From the NCBI RefSeq assembly GCF_004681185.1, contig NZ_SRIF01000013.1, positions 23,283 through 87,282 of the forward strand: 64,000 bases of DNA, read 5' to 3'. A program made the position numbers and the translations under genes. Below, in pieces: positions 1 to 8,407 of the stretch. The DNA comes from Haloarcula amylovorans (GTDB lineage Archaea > Halobacteriota > Halobacteria > Halobacteriales > Haloarculaceae). Each line of letters starts with the position of its first letter. Position 1 is the stretch's first letter. The notes under the pieces are model-generated. The model was not told the DNA's origin and ran no database searches. It worked only from the letters and a program-made list of their open reading frames with translations.

Positions 1-363
1 CCGGAGATGGTCGAGAAAGCCGGCGGCACCTACGGGATGGAGGACGCCGGCGCGCACTCCCGGCCCCGTGAGTGGGAGGAAGTCCGTGCGTACAATCCCG
101 ACGTGCTCGTGGCCGCGCCCTGTGGCTTCGATATCGAGCAGACTCGCGAGAACCTCGCTGACGTTACCGAGCGGCCGGGATTCGACGACCTGACCGCGGT
201 GCGGGAGGGACGCACGTACGTGATGGACGGACACCACTACGTCAACCGCTCGGGGCCGCGGCTCGTCGACACGCTAGAGTTTCTGGCGGCTGTGATGCAC
301 CCTGGCCTGTTCGACACGCTGCCGCGGGACGCCGTGCAGGAACTGCCGGCGCTCAGGGCGTAG
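1..363 (+). CDS. Cobalamin/metal-complex ABC substrate-binding protein, C-terminal part
   Basis: The reading frame is open from the first base and ends at TAG 361-363, so the N-terminus lies outside the window. About 120 residues are visible. They contain a VLVAAPCGFD segment, a variable V-x-EGRTYVMDG stretch and an RPGPRL-like RSGPRLVDTLEFLA segment, which are typical of the C-lobe of BtuF/FhuD-type binding proteins (iron-complex or vitamin B12 import). Haloarchaeal relatives are usually named cobalamin-binding protein. The substrate cannot be decided from the fragment, and no partner permease or ATPase is visible here. Confidence 0.75.
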   Translation, partial: PEMVEKAGGTYGMEDAGAHSRPREWEEVRAYNPDVLVAAPCGFDIEQTRENLADVTERPGFDDLTAVREGRTYVMDGHHYVNRSGPRLVDTLEFLAAVMHPGLFDTLPRDAVQELPALRA

Positions 364-375
364 CGTAACTCCGAT

Positions 376-1197
376 TTACTCCCCGGTCAGCGCACAGCGG
401 CCCTCGTAACTGGCGTCGGCGACGCTTTCGATAGCCGGCTCGGACCCGCAGACCGGACACTCCGGGTTGGGCGCGATGGGCACCTCGTCGACGCTCATCT
501 CGGCGGCGTCGTAGGCCAAGAGTCGACCGTCCAGCGACTCGCCATAGCCGAGGGCGACCTTGACGACTTCCGTCGCCTGCAAGCAGCCGATAGTGCCGGG
601 GAGCACGCCCAGCACGCCCGCCGTCGAGCAGTCGGGGACGGTGCCCTCCGGCGGCGCTTTCGGGAACAGACAGCGGTAGCACGGGCCTTCATCGTCGCCC
701 GTGAAGGTCGTCACCTGCCCCTCGAAGCGAAACACTGCACCGTGAGAGAAGGGGACGCCAGCCAGCGTGCAGGCGTCGTTGACGAGAAATCGCGTGGCGA
801 AGTTGTCCGAGGCGTCGACCACGATGTCGTAGTCGGCCACGAGGTCCGTGGCGTTCTCGGCGCTGAGTCGCAGTTCGTGCGCCTCGACGGTCACGTCGGG
901 GTTCAGTCCCGCGACGAACTCCCGCGCGCTCTCGACTTTCGGTCGCCCCACGTCGTCGTCGCCGTGGATGACCTGTCGCTGGAGGTTCGAGCGCTCGACG
1001 ACGTCGTCGTCGACGATGCCGAGCGTTCCGATGCCCGCCGCCGCGAGATACTGCAGGACCGGCGCGCCGAGACCGCCCGCACCGACCACGAGCACCGACG
1101 TATCGAGCAGCGCCGCCTGTCCGTCCGGCCCCACGTCGTCCATGATGATGTGCCGTGAGTAGCGGTCGAGTTGCTCGGGGTCCAAGTCCGGTCGCAT
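376..1197 (-). CDS. ubaA: SAMP-activating E1-like adenylyltransferase (HesA/MoeB/ThiF family)
   Basis: This 273-residue E1-like enzyme should adenylate the C-terminus of small archaeal modifier proteins (SAMPs) for protein modification, molybdopterin synthesis and tRNA thiolation. Visible features are the N-terminal RYSRHI motif, the GAGGLG nucleotide loop at residues 39-44, zinc pairs CYRC (173/176) and CPVC (247/250), and the expected active-site Cys190 in VPDCSTAGVLG. The start at 1197 is chosen because the family begins just before the DRYSRH motif and a TTATCC box lies at 1224-1229, about 27 nt upstream. The open frame extends 44 codons further up without family similarity. Length matches haloarchaeal UbaA (about 270). 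Confidence 0.92.
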   Translation of the reverse strand: MRPDLDPEQLDRYSRHIIMDDVGPDGQAALLDTSVLVVGAGGLGAPVLQYLAAAGIGTLGIVDDDVVERSNLQRQVIHGDDDVGRPKVESAREFVAGLNPDVTVEAHELRLSAENATDLVADYDIVVDASDNFATRFLVNDACTLAGVPFSHGAVFRFEGQVTTFTGDDEGPCYRCLFPKAPPEGTVPDCSTAGVLGVLPGTIGCLQATEVVKVALGYGESLDGRLLAYDAAEMSVDEVPIAPNPECPVCGSEPAIESVADASYEGRCALTGE

Positions 1198-1230
1198 ACG
1201 CGAGCGTATGTCTGCGCTCGGGGATAAGGT
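1195..1230 (-). promoter_or_regulatory. ubaA promoter with a perfect palindrome over the start codon
   Basis: CATACGC-GA-GCGTATG (1195-1210) is a perfect 16-nt palindrome that contains the ubaA ATG. The TTATCC box at 1224-1229 is at the position expected for a leaderless transcript. The promoter assignment rests on spacing only. A role for the palindrome (operator or chance) is not shown. Confidence 0.4.
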
Positions 1231-1393
1231 GTCGGATAGTGAGTTCGGGACCGGCGAGTCGCCAACCGCCAAACGGAACGTCGAAGCCGGCCAAAAAATC
1301 CCTTCTGTAGCTGGCCAATCAACCGACACGGGTGGGGTTTCTGGCTGTTCTGCGTTGTGTGCCCGTCGGATTCGCTATCGGCTGCTCCAGTTG

Positions 1394-2893
1394 CTAGCAG
1401 TCGTAGAGGTCGTGATACTTCTCGTCAGCGTAGTCCAGGAAGTAGTCGGCAGTGAAGGACTCGCCGGTGGCTTCCTTCACGAGGTCATCAGTTTCGTAGC
1501 GCGCGCCGTGGCGGTGGACGTTCTCGGTCAGCCAGTCGTGGATGGGGTCGAAGTCACCCGCCCGAACGAGTGAGTCCACGTCGCCGACATCCTCGCGGAG
1601 GTGGTGGTCCAACTGCGCGGCCAGCACCGAGCCCAGCGAGTAGGTGGGGAAGTAGCCGATCGCGCCGTTGGTCCAGTGGATGTCCTGCAGACAGCCCTCG
1701 GCGTCGGTGTCGGGACGCACACCGAGATACTCCTCCATCTTGTCGTTCCAGACCTGCGGGACCTCCGAGACCTCTAAGTCGCCCCGAATCAGGTCGCGCT
1801 CTATCTCGAAGCGGAGGACGATGTGCATGTGGTAGGTGAGTTCGTCCGCTTCGACCCGAATCAGGTTGTCCTCGTACACTTCGTTGGCGGCCTCGTAGAA
1901 CTCGCGGGGCGTGGCGTCAGTTCCCAGCTGCTCGTTGGCGGTGTCGGTAAAGAGGTCCCAGAAGGGGCGCGTGCGACCGACGTGGTTCTCCCAGAACCGA
2001 GATTGGGACTCGTGGACGGTCAGGTCGCGGTTGTCGCCCAGCGGCGTCCCGTAGTCCTCCCGCGGCAGGCCGAGCGTGTAGGTGGCATGACCGAACTCGT
2101 GGATGGTCGACCCGACGGCGTCCATCGGGTCGTCGGGCTTGAACCGGGTGGTGACGCGGGCATCGAACTGCGTCCCCGTCGAGAACGGGTGCGGGGCGGT
2201 GTCGAGGCGGCCGTGATCCCAGTCGTAGCCGAGCACGTCCAGCGCCTCCTCGACGAGTTCGTGCTGCACGTCGTCGTCGTAGGTGCCCGAGAAGGGGTCC
2301 GCGAGCGTCACGTCGCTGTCGTCGATGTCGTCGATCAACGGCACGAGTTCGTCGCGCAGTTGCGTCAATACCTCCTCGGCGGTGTCGATGCCGAGGTAGG
2401 GCTCGTACTCCTCGAAGAGGACTTCGTAGGGGTCGCGGTCAGGGTCGATGGCCTCGGCGTACTCCCGGCGGAGCTGTACCATCTCTTCGAGGGTGTCGGC
2501 GTAGTGGTCGAAGTCGTCCTCGGCTTTCGCCTGCTCCCAGACCGGCAGGGCGTTCGAGGAGGCCTCCGAGATGCGCTCGACGAGGTCCGAGGGGACCCGG
2601 ACCGCTCGCTCGTGGTCGCGGCGGACTTCGCGGACGACGGCTTCCTGTTCGGGGTCTAGCTCCGCGCTTTCGAGGTCGTCCAGCCACTCGCTCAACTGGT
2701 CGTCGGTCAGCAGGTCGTGATGGAGCGTCGAGAGTGCGGAGGACTGCTTGGCGCGAGCGGGGGTCCCGCCCTCGGGCATCATCACTTGCTGGTCCCACTG
2801 GAGGACGCCCCCCGCGTCGCCGACGTAGTGGAGGCGCTTGACGTGGTCGAGGAACTGTTCGTAGGTGGAATCTATCTCGCTAGTCGTTGCCAT
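1394..2893 (-). CDS. Carboxypeptidase M32 (thermostable carboxypeptidase Taq family)
   Basis: This 499-residue metallocarboxypeptidase of family M32, of normal family length, removes C-terminal residues from peptides in the cytoplasm. The zinc motif HEFGH is at residues 265-269, preceded by the family motifs HPFSTG and DARVTTRF. The start at 2893 (MATTSEID) is preferred over an upstream GTG in the open frame because the family begins here and a CATTTAGG box at 2914-2923 fits a leaderless promoter. The gene lies upstream of ubaA on the same strand, separated by about 200 nt, so the two probably have separate promoters. Confidence 0.93.
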   Translation of the reverse strand: MATTSEIDSTYEQFLDHVKRLHYVGDAGGVLQWDQQVMMPEGGTPARAKQSSALSTLHHDLLTDDQLSEWLDDLESAELDPEQEAVVREVRRDHERAVRVPSDLVERISEASSNALPVWEQAKAEDDFDHYADTLEEMVQLRREYAEAIDPDRDPYEVLFEEYEPYLGIDTAEEVLTQLRDELVPLIDDIDDSDVTLADPFSGTYDDDVQHELVEEALDVLGYDWDHGRLDTAPHPFSTGTQFDARVTTRFKPDDPMDAVGSTIHEFGHATYTLGLPREDYGTPLGDNRDLTVHESQSRFWENHVGRTRPFWDLFTDTANEQLGTDATPREFYEAANEVYEDNLIRVEADELTYHMHIVLRFEIERDLIRGDLEVSEVPQVWNDKMEEYLGVRPDTDAEGCLQDIHWTNGAIGYFPTYSLGSVLAAQLDHHLREDVGDVDSLVRAGDFDPIHDWLTENVHRHGARYETDDLVKEATGESFTADYFLDYADEKYHDLYDC

Positions 2894-3052
2894 GGCATGC
2901 CGTTGGGTCGGGTGTCCTAAATGTGCAATGTCGGCGGTAAGGCGTGCACGGCAGCCCCGCAACCTCTCGGGCGAGGCGATAAATCCGCCAAGAGACACCT
3001 CCGAAGATGGCCCAAAAGACCGATACGGGGGAGTATCGAACAGCGTGCTATC

Positions 3053-3358
3053 GTGACTCCGAACGTCACCGGTATCGGCCCGGTCGTGGTGTACCTCGCC
3101 ATCCTCGGCTTCGTCGGTATCCAGTACCATCGCGACAAAGTGACGACCCGTCGGTTGCCGCTACTGGTCGGAATGTGCCTCATCTGGCTCGCGTCCGGGC
3201 TGTTCCAACTCGCCACGAACGGGACGACGCTGGGCTACGCGTTCGACGGTCTCTCGGTCCTCACGCTGGTCGGGGGACTGTACGGTCTCTACTGGTGGTG
3301 GCGACACCGGGACACCGAGACGCCCGGCCCGAACCACGACGACCGAGAGTCTCTCTGA
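3053..3358 (+). CDS. Small haloarchaeal membrane protein
   Basis: A 101-residue protein with three predicted membrane segments (roughly residues 8-23, 35-52 and 60-82), ending in a hydrophilic, acidic tail. The GTG start at 3053 leaves the first helix at the N-terminus. The longer open frame from 2921 adds a basic, unconvincing leader that overlaps the promoter of the divergent carboxypeptidase. No family is recognised and no function is proposed. It is divergent from the carboxypeptidase and convergent with the M20 peptidase. Confidence 0.6.
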   Translation: MTPNVTGIGPVVVYLAILGFVGIQYHRDKVTTRRLPLLVGMCLIWLASGLFQLATNGTTLGYAFDGLSVLTLVGGLYGLYWWWRHRDTETPGPNHDDRESL

Positions 3359-3395
3359 GATTCCGGCGGTCGAGCGGTCCCGCCGGCTCGAAACG

Positions 3396-4550
3396 TCATC
3401 CGAGCCACGACGTGGCGACAGTCTCGTAGATGTCCCGACACCGTTCGAGTACCTCGATAGCGACGCTCTCGTCGGCAGTGTGGGCCTCGCCGGGTTCGGC
3501 CGCGCCGACGACGACGCAGTCAGTGCCCGCCGCCGCGAGCCAGCCCGCGTCGGTGGCGTGTGGCTTGACGACGTGTTCGGGGCTGGCGTCCTGTGCGGCG
3601 GTCGCCGCGTCGAGAACCCTGTCGGCGAACGCGCGGTCCCCGCAGGCCATCGGCGGCAAGTCTTGGTCGACCCGCACCGAGACGCCGTCGATAGATTCGA
3701 CGCGGTCGAGCGGCGCGCGTTCGTCGGGGACCGTGCGCTCGTCGACAGTCAGTTCGCACTCCTCGGGAATCACGTTCCACGCCGACCCGCCCGCTATTTC
3801 CGTGACGGCGACGCTCCCTCGCAGTTCGTGACCCAGCACCTCTGTCGTCGGGAAGTCGAGGTCGCGGACGATATCGACGGCATCCGTGGCGCGGTAGATG
3901 GCGTTCTCGCCGGCCTCGGGTTCGCTCGCGTGAGCGGCCGCACCCTCGGCGACGATGGTCGACCCGCGCCGGCCCTTGTGAGCGACGGCGACGTCCGTGA
4001 CCCCCGCCGCGGAGTAGCCCGTCGAACCTTCACCGACGACGGCGTAGTCCGGTGCGAACCCACCGGCAGAGCGGTTCCCGCTCTCCCGAGCCTCCGAGTC
4101 GGCCGACTCGGAGACCCCTTCGATGGCGGCTCGGCAGCCGACGCCGCCCCGTTCCTCCCCGGCGAACGAGGCGAAGACGAGTTCGCCGTCGCTCGGCGTG
4201 CCCGCGTCTCGGAAGGCCAGCATCGCCGCCGCGAGACTCCCTTTCATGTCGGCCGTCCCTCGACCGTAGAGGCGGCCATCGCGCGCTTCGAGGACGTACG
4301 CGCCGTCGGTTTCGATCTGCGAGTCGTCCGGCGGGACGACATCGTGATGACCGACCAGCGCGAGCGACTCGTCGCCTTCGCCGCCTCCCTTTCGCGCGAA
4401 AACGTTACCGTGGTCGTCGTACTCGACGGCCGCGTCGGTGTGTTCGCGGAGCCACGCGGCGACGTACTCGCCGGCGGCGGACTCGTCGCAGTCCGGCCCG
4501 TCGTGGCTCGGAATCGAGACCAGCTCCCGAGTGAGGGCAGCAACGTCCAT
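3396..4550 (-). CDS. M20 family metallopeptidase (ArgE/DapE/ACY1-like deacylase)
   Basis: A 384-residue M20 hydrolase. Metal-site motifs are GHHDVV (66-72), GRGTADMKG (96-104) with Asp101, and AGEERGG with Glu132/133. The C-terminal histidine is in GEAHTADE. The family removes acyl groups from amino acids or cleaves dipeptides, and the substrate cannot be assigned. Residues about 145-163 (ESADSEARESGNRSAGG) look like a hydrophilic insertion. At DNA level this stretch carries two palindromes (near 4069-4085 and 4098-4115), similar in style to tracts in ureF and ureB. Start 4550 agrees with the family N-terminus; the upstream open frame to 4877 is not family-like. Confidence 0.88.
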   Translation of the reverse strand: MDVAALTRELVSIPSHDGPDCDESAAGEYVAAWLREHTDAAVEYDDHGNVFARKGGGEGDESLALVGHHDVVPPDDSQIETDGAYVLEARDGRLYGRGTADMKGSLAAAMLAFRDAGTPSDGELVFASFAGEERGGVGCRAAIEGVSESADSEARESGNRSAGGFAPDYAVVGEGSTGYSAAGVTDVAVAHKGRRGSTIVAEGAAAHASEPEAGENAIYRATDAVDIVRDLDFPTTEVLGHELRGSVAVTEIAGGSAWNVIPEECELTVDERTVPDERAPLDRVESIDGVSVRVDQDLPPMACGDRAFADRVLDAATAAQDASPEHVVKPHATDAGWLAAAGTDCVVVGAAEPGEAHTADESVAIEVLERCRDIYETVATSWLG

Positions 4551-4594
4551 ACCTCGACGATGTGGTCCGAACGGTTTGGTTCTTGCCGGAAACG

Positions 4595-5056
4595 TCAGCG
4601 GAGCGCCGCGTACGTGACGCCTAGCACGCCACCGTAGACGACATGCCAGAGCAGGCTCGGGACGGCGAAGTTCGGGAACGGCGGGGCCTGCGGGAAACCG
4701 ACCACGCCGAGCCACAGCGGCATCACGAGCGCCGCGAGCACCAGCCACGTCAAGACGCCCCAGACGACGCCGAGACCGAGCGTCGTGCCGATAGAGCGGT
4801 CGGCGGGCAAACCGCGCTCGGCGATGGCAGCGAAGGCGACGCCGAGAACCGCCCCGTGCGAGAGGTGGACGACCCACCCCGCGACGCCGCCCGAGAGCCC
4901 GTAGAGGCCGGGAATCGCACCCTGTAGTACGGGCGGATTCATCAGCGAGATGAGGACGGCCATCACGGCCGCACCGAGGATACCGCCGAGCACACCGGCT
5001 TGCCAGTCGGCGAGCGTTACGTCCGTCTCTGCCGCAGTCGTGGATTCGGTCGCCAT
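4595..5056 (-). CDS. Haloarchaeal integral membrane protein, 4 helices
   Basis: A 153-residue protein with a short hydrophilic N-terminus, then about four membrane segments. The segment near residue 65 includes AGWVVHLSHGAVLG and the last ends with LLWHVVYGGVLGVTYAAL. Paired membrane histidines and glycines are characteristic of a conserved haloarchaeal membrane family, but no function is known to me. Start 5056 is favoured by a CTATTTG box at about 5084-5090. It sits between the M20 peptidase and ureF on the same strand, with a separate promoter likely. Confidence 0.65.
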   Translation of the reverse strand: MATESTTAAETDVTLADWQAGVLGGILGAAVMAVLISLMNPPVLQGAIPGLYGLSGGVAGWVVHLSHGAVLGVAFAAIAERGLPADRSIGTTLGLGVVWGVLTWLVLAALVMPLWLGVVGFPQAPPFPNFAVPSLLWHVVYGGVLGVTYAALR

Positions 5057-5162
5057 TGCGTCTGTCGATGGTCGCGGTGCTGTCAAATAGGCAACTTGTT
5101 CGAGCGGCGGGCGCACACGACCACGGTAGCTTAAAGTGGTAGCATCTACCAACCGAGACGGC

Positions 5163-5942
5163 TCAGCTCACGAACAGGCGGCGCTGCGCCCGTTCGTGGT
5201 CGGCCGCGAGTACGTCCACCAGCGGTGCGAACGGTGTCATGTCGTCCAGCGTGCGGTCGGCACTGTCCTCGATGACGTCGATCATCACCGGCCGCAGGTC
5301 GTCGAGAATCCGCTGGGCGTCGGTGTGACCCAGCGAGAGGAGGCGCTGAGCGGCCCCCAACAGGCCGGTTACGAACCCGTGACAGCACAGCAGACACGCC
5401 GCTCGCGCGTCGATTCCGGCGAGCGCCGTCGCCGCGCCGAGGACGACGGCGTAGTTACCCGGCGCATCGTCTCCGGCGGTTCCACCGCCGCTGTTCGAGG
5501 CGCTACGTTCCTCGCCCCCTCCAGCGGTTCCACCGCCTCCGTTCGAGATGCTTCGCACCTCGCCATCGACGCGTTCTGCGTACCGCTCGAAGATGTCAGA
5601 CTCGCGCAGGTCACGCTGGAGCGAGAGCAGTCGAGCGCCGGAGTGCTGCGCGCTCTCGCGGAACTCTGCTGCCAGCGTCGCCGCCGCGAGTCGGCGGTCG
5701 GCAGCACAGATTCCGTCTACCTCGCTCTCGCGCGCGGCGGCGTGAGCCGCCCGCAGCGCCACCAGTTCGGCGGGACCGACCTGCCGTCTGAGGTACGTCT
5801 CTAAGAGCGCGCGCAGGTCGTCGGCATCGGTCACCCGGTCGTCGGCGACGAACTGTTCGAGACCGTAGGAGACGGTGTAGGTGCCGACCGGGAGAAACGA
5901 GTCGGCCAGCCGGAACGCTTCGAGGGTCGCCTCGTCGTTCAT
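5163..5942 (-). CDS. ureF: Urease accessory protein UreF
   Basis: This 259-residue UreF, with UreD and UreG, forms the complex that delivers nickel to apo-urease. The N-terminus (LADSFLPVGTYTVSYGLEQ) is the family signature and the C-terminal half is helical as expected. Residues about 127-160 form an unusual Gly/Ser-rich tract made of two near-identical units (SNGGGGTAGGGEER and SNSGGGTAGDD), encoded by a roughly 43-bp tandem duplication at 5470-5560. It probably forms a flexible loop. It is the last gene of ureBCAGDEF and overlaps the ureE stop by 4 nt (ATGA), so translation is coupled. Confidence 0.92.
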   Translation of the reverse strand: MNDEATLEAFRLADSFLPVGTYTVSYGLEQFVADDRVTDADDLRALLETYLRRQVGPAELVALRAAHAAARESEVDGICAADRRLAAATLAAEFRESAQHSGARLLSLQRDLRESDIFERYAERVDGEVRSISNGGGGTAGGGEERSASNSGGGTAGDDAPGNYAVVLGAATALAGIDARAACLLCCHGFVTGLLGAAQRLLSLGHTDAQRILDDLRPVMIDVIEDSADRTLDDMTPFAPLVDVLAADHERAQRRLFVS

Positions 5943-6496
5943 TCGCCCGCTCCGTCGATGGTTCGGACGCCGTGCGTGTGGTCGTGGTTGTGCCCGTGGT
6001 CGGTGCCATCGTGAGCGTGGCTGTGGTCGCCTCCGTCGTCGAACGTCGTCGGTGGAACCCGCTCGTAGCGGGTCGTGACGCCCTCGGGAAGCAGGTCTGC
6101 GACGGCGGTATCCATCCGCTCGCGAGTGTCGGGCACCGGAAACAGCGCCTCCTCATCCCGAATCGAGAGGTCCCAGTGTCGGTTGCCGAGCGCGTGGCCC
6201 AGTTCCAGCGCGACGACGGCGGACACGTCGGCGTCGGCGAAGTCGAGGACCAACGCGTCCACCGCGGCGAGCTCGACCACGACCAGCGTCCCGTCGTCGG
6301 TTTCGAGCACGTCGCCGTCCGCGAGGTCCCGAGCCACGACGATGCCGAGATCTTCGCCGTCGGTCGTCTCCGTACGCAGGCGCGAGCGCCGCCGGTCGGT
6401 GTCCGAGAGGACGACCCGAAGCGGGTCGGCGTCAGCCAGTCGGTCGGCAATCGCGGGGTCGTCGCTGTGGCCGAGATAGCTGTCGGCGACGCGCAT
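5939..6496 (-). CDS. ureE: Urease accessory protein UreE (nickel metallochaperone)
   Basis: A 185-residue UreE. The core peptide-binding and metal-binding domains occupy the first 150 residues, with the conserved LGNRHWDL segment. It ends with a histidine-rich nickel-binding tail (HSHAHDGTDHGHNHDHTHG, about 158-176), followed by a short acidic end. It carries nickel to the UreDFG complex. Start 6496 shares one base with the ureD stop (TGATG arrangement); a longer open frame to 6556 runs into ureD and lacks family similarity. It is cotranscribed with the rest of the urease genes. Confidence 0.93.
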   Translation of the reverse strand: MRVADSYLGHSDDPAIADRLADADPLRVVLSDTDRRRSRLRTETTDGEDLGIVVARDLADGDVLETDDGTLVVVELAAVDALVLDFADADVSAVVALELGHALGNRHWDLSIRDEEALFPVPDTRERMDTAVADLLPEGVTTRYERVPPTTFDDGGDHSHAHDGTDHGHNHDHTHGVRTIDGAGE

Positions 6497-7422
6497 CAGA
6501 ACTTCCTCCCGGACGGTGCGGGTGCGTCGATGAGAGTCCGGCGGGCACGGTCCCACGCGGCGTGCAGCGCACTCTGGACCGTCTCCGCGCGGTCGCCCAG
6601 CGCGCGGACGACGACGCCCGCGTCGTTGGGGAGGGTCGTCGCGCCCGCGCGGGCCTCGCAGTCGGCGACGGCCTCGTGGAGCTTGTCGCTCATATCGGCG
6701 GTGTCGGTCCCGGGCGCAACGACGAACAGCGTCCCATAGACCGTGAACTCGCCGAAGATGCCCGGCTCAGTGGGGTCGCTCTCGCCGGGCGCGAGGTGGG
6801 TCGCGTCCTCGAACAGCAGGCCGTTCGGTCCCTCGGCGCGAACCCGCGAGAGGTACCGCTCGAACTCGAAGCGCTCGCCGCGCGCGAGGCGACCGGGAAC
6901 GACGATATCGCCGAGGACCGCCGTCGAACCCGTATCGAGCGAGAGCGTCAGGTCCTGTGAGTAGCGCGCATCGGCGTGGAGAATGGTCGGTTCCGGAACG
7001 TAGTCGAGATGCCCACCCGCGCCGACGGAGAGAGATGCGTCGGCGGCCGCGTAGTTGTGGGTCATCGACTGCACCTTCGTCGAACTCTGCGTCGAGACGT
7101 GTGCGACCGAGTTTCCCTCGACGGAGATAGCGATTTCGTGGCGGTCGCCCTGCGCGACGCCACCTGTCGGCGACTGGACGAACACCGTCGCCGCGTCGGG
7201 ATGGGGGTCGTGGGCGAGCGTCCCCGAGACGTGGAACGGCACCGTCGCGTAGTCGTGGACGAGCGTCGTCCTGTCACTCGTCGGCGCGAACGTGAGTTCC
7301 AGCACGCCGTCCTTGCCGGGCATGCCGACAGCAGCCTGTGGCGGCGATTCGGCTGCGTACCCCTCGAAAGACGGGTGCGGGGCGTCGGCAACGTCTGCGG
7401 AGTCCGTCGCCTCCCTGGCCAT
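6496..7422 (-). CDS. ureD: Urease accessory protein UreD (UreH)
   Basis: A 308-residue scaffold protein that binds apo-urease and recruits UreF and UreG. Typical UreD motifs are visible: a PFHVSG-like segment, TGGVAQGDRHEI, STQSSTKVQ and the GHLDYVPEPTILHADARYSQ stretch. The N-terminal 35 residues are a haloarchaeal extension rich in Asp and Ala. The stop overlaps the ureE start by one base, and its start is adjacent to the ureG stop, consistent with one polycistronic message. Confidence 0.92.
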   Translation of the reverse strand: MAREATDSADVADAPHPSFEGYAAESPPQAAVGMPGKDGVLELTFAPTSDRTTLVHDYATVPFHVSGTLAHDPHPDAATVFVQSPTGGVAQGDRHEIAISVEGNSVAHVSTQSSTKVQSMTHNYAAADASLSVGAGGHLDYVPEPTILHADARYSQDLTLSLDTGSTAVLGDIVVPGRLARGERFEFERYLSRVRAEGPNGLLFEDATHLAPGESDPTEPGIFGEFTVYGTLFVVAPGTDTADMSDKLHEAVADCEARAGATTLPNDAGVVVRALGDRAETVQSALHAAWDRARRTLIDAPAPSGRKF

Positions 7423-8045
7423 CAGACGAACAACACCCCTTCGTGGAGGTGCCGAAGGACCTCGTCGATTCCCTCTTTCGCCTTGCAGTCGGTGAGAACG
7501 AACGGGCCGTCACGAACCTCGCGGGCGTCGCGTTCCATCACGTCGATGTCAGCGCCGACGTGCGGGGCGAGGTCCGTCTTGTTCATCACCAGCAAGTCGC
7601 AGTCGACCACGCCGGGACCGCGCTTTCTCGGGATGTCGTCGCCTTCTGCGACCGAGATGACGTACAGCGAGTAGTCGGCGAGTTCGGGGTTGAACGTTGC
7701 CGCGAGGTTGTCGCCGCCGCTCTCTATCAGCACGAGATCGAGTTCCGGGTGAGAAGCGAGGAAGGTGTTTATCTGTTGGAGGTTCATCGAGGGGTCCTCA
7801 CGGATACCGGTGTGTGGACACGCGCCCGTCTCGACGCCCGCAACGAGGTCTTCGGGGACGACGCCTGCGAACCGCTCGCGCAGTCGCTCGGCGTCCTCCT
7901 GCGTGAGGATGTCGTTGGCGATGACGCCCACGTCGAGCCCGTCCTCGCGGAGTTGCGGGACGATTTCCGTCAGCAGCGAGGTCTTACCCGACCCGACCGG
8001 GCCGCCGACGCCGACCGTCGCCACGTCGCGGTGCGTCAGGCTCAC
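7422..8045 (-). CDS. ureG: Urease accessory GTPase UreG
   Basis: A 207-residue SIMIBI-class GTPase that powers nickel insertion into urease. The P-loop GPVGSGKT is at residues 15-22. The metal-binding motif ACPHTGIRED (Cys-Pro-His) and ESGGDNL lie mid-protein, and the guanine motif NKTDL follows. There is no N-terminal His-rich extension; nickel storage seems to be left to UreE. The gene overlaps the ureA stop by 4 nt. Confidence 0.95.
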   Translation of the reverse strand: MSLTHRDVATVGVGGPVGSGKTSLLTEIVPQLREDGLDVGVIANDILTQEDAERLRERFAGVVPEDLVAGVETGACPHTGIREDPSMNLQQINTFLASHPELDLVLIESGGDNLAATFNPELADYSLYVISVAEGDDIPRKRGPGVVDCDLLVMNKTDLAPHVGADIDVMERDAREVRDGPFVLTDCKAKEGIDEVLRHLHEGVLFV

Positions 8046-8407
8046 GATTCAGTCACCTCGCTCCCGTCCGCCTCGCTGTCCCCGTCCAGTCCGCCGACGC
8101 TGTCGGAGCGAATCGGGTCGTGGACGGTGACGAGTTTCGTCCCGTCGGGGAAGACCGGTTCGACCTGAATCATGCCGATCATCTCGGGGACCCCTTCCAT
8201 GACATCTTCGCGGCCCAGCAATTGAGACGCGCCGGCGCGAATTTCTGCGACGCTTTCGCCGTCGCGGCCGCGCTCGATGCACCAGTCGCTGATGTACGCG
8301 ACGGCTTCGGGGTGGTTCAGCGGGACGCCGCGGTCCTTGCGGCGTCGCGCGACCGCTGCAGCGGTGAAGACGGTGAGCCGTTCTTGCTCTTTGGCTGTGA
8401 GTTTCAT
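8042..8407 (-). CDS. ureA: Urease gamma subunit UreA
   Basis: A 121-residue urease gamma subunit (usual length about 100). The family pattern is clear: LTAKEQERL at the start, RRRKDRGVPLNHPEAVAYISDW, then VPEMIGMIQVEPVFPDGTKLVTVHDPI. About 20 extra acidic residues follow (GLDGDSEADGSEVTES), a plausible halophilic tail. It forms the urease trimer with UreB and UreC. Start and stop overlap ureC and ureG by 4 nt each. Confidence 0.95.
   Translation of the reverse strand: MKLTAKEQERLTVFTAAAVARRRKDRGVPLNHPEAVAYISDWCIERGRDGESVAEIRAGASQLLGREDVMEGVPEMIGMIQVEPVFPDGTKLVTVHDPIRSDSVGGLDGDSEADGSEVTES

Noticed and set aside
1823..2659. 278-codon open frame on the plus strand
   Set aside because: Antisense to the M32 carboxypeptidase, Val/Arg-rich without any recognised motif.
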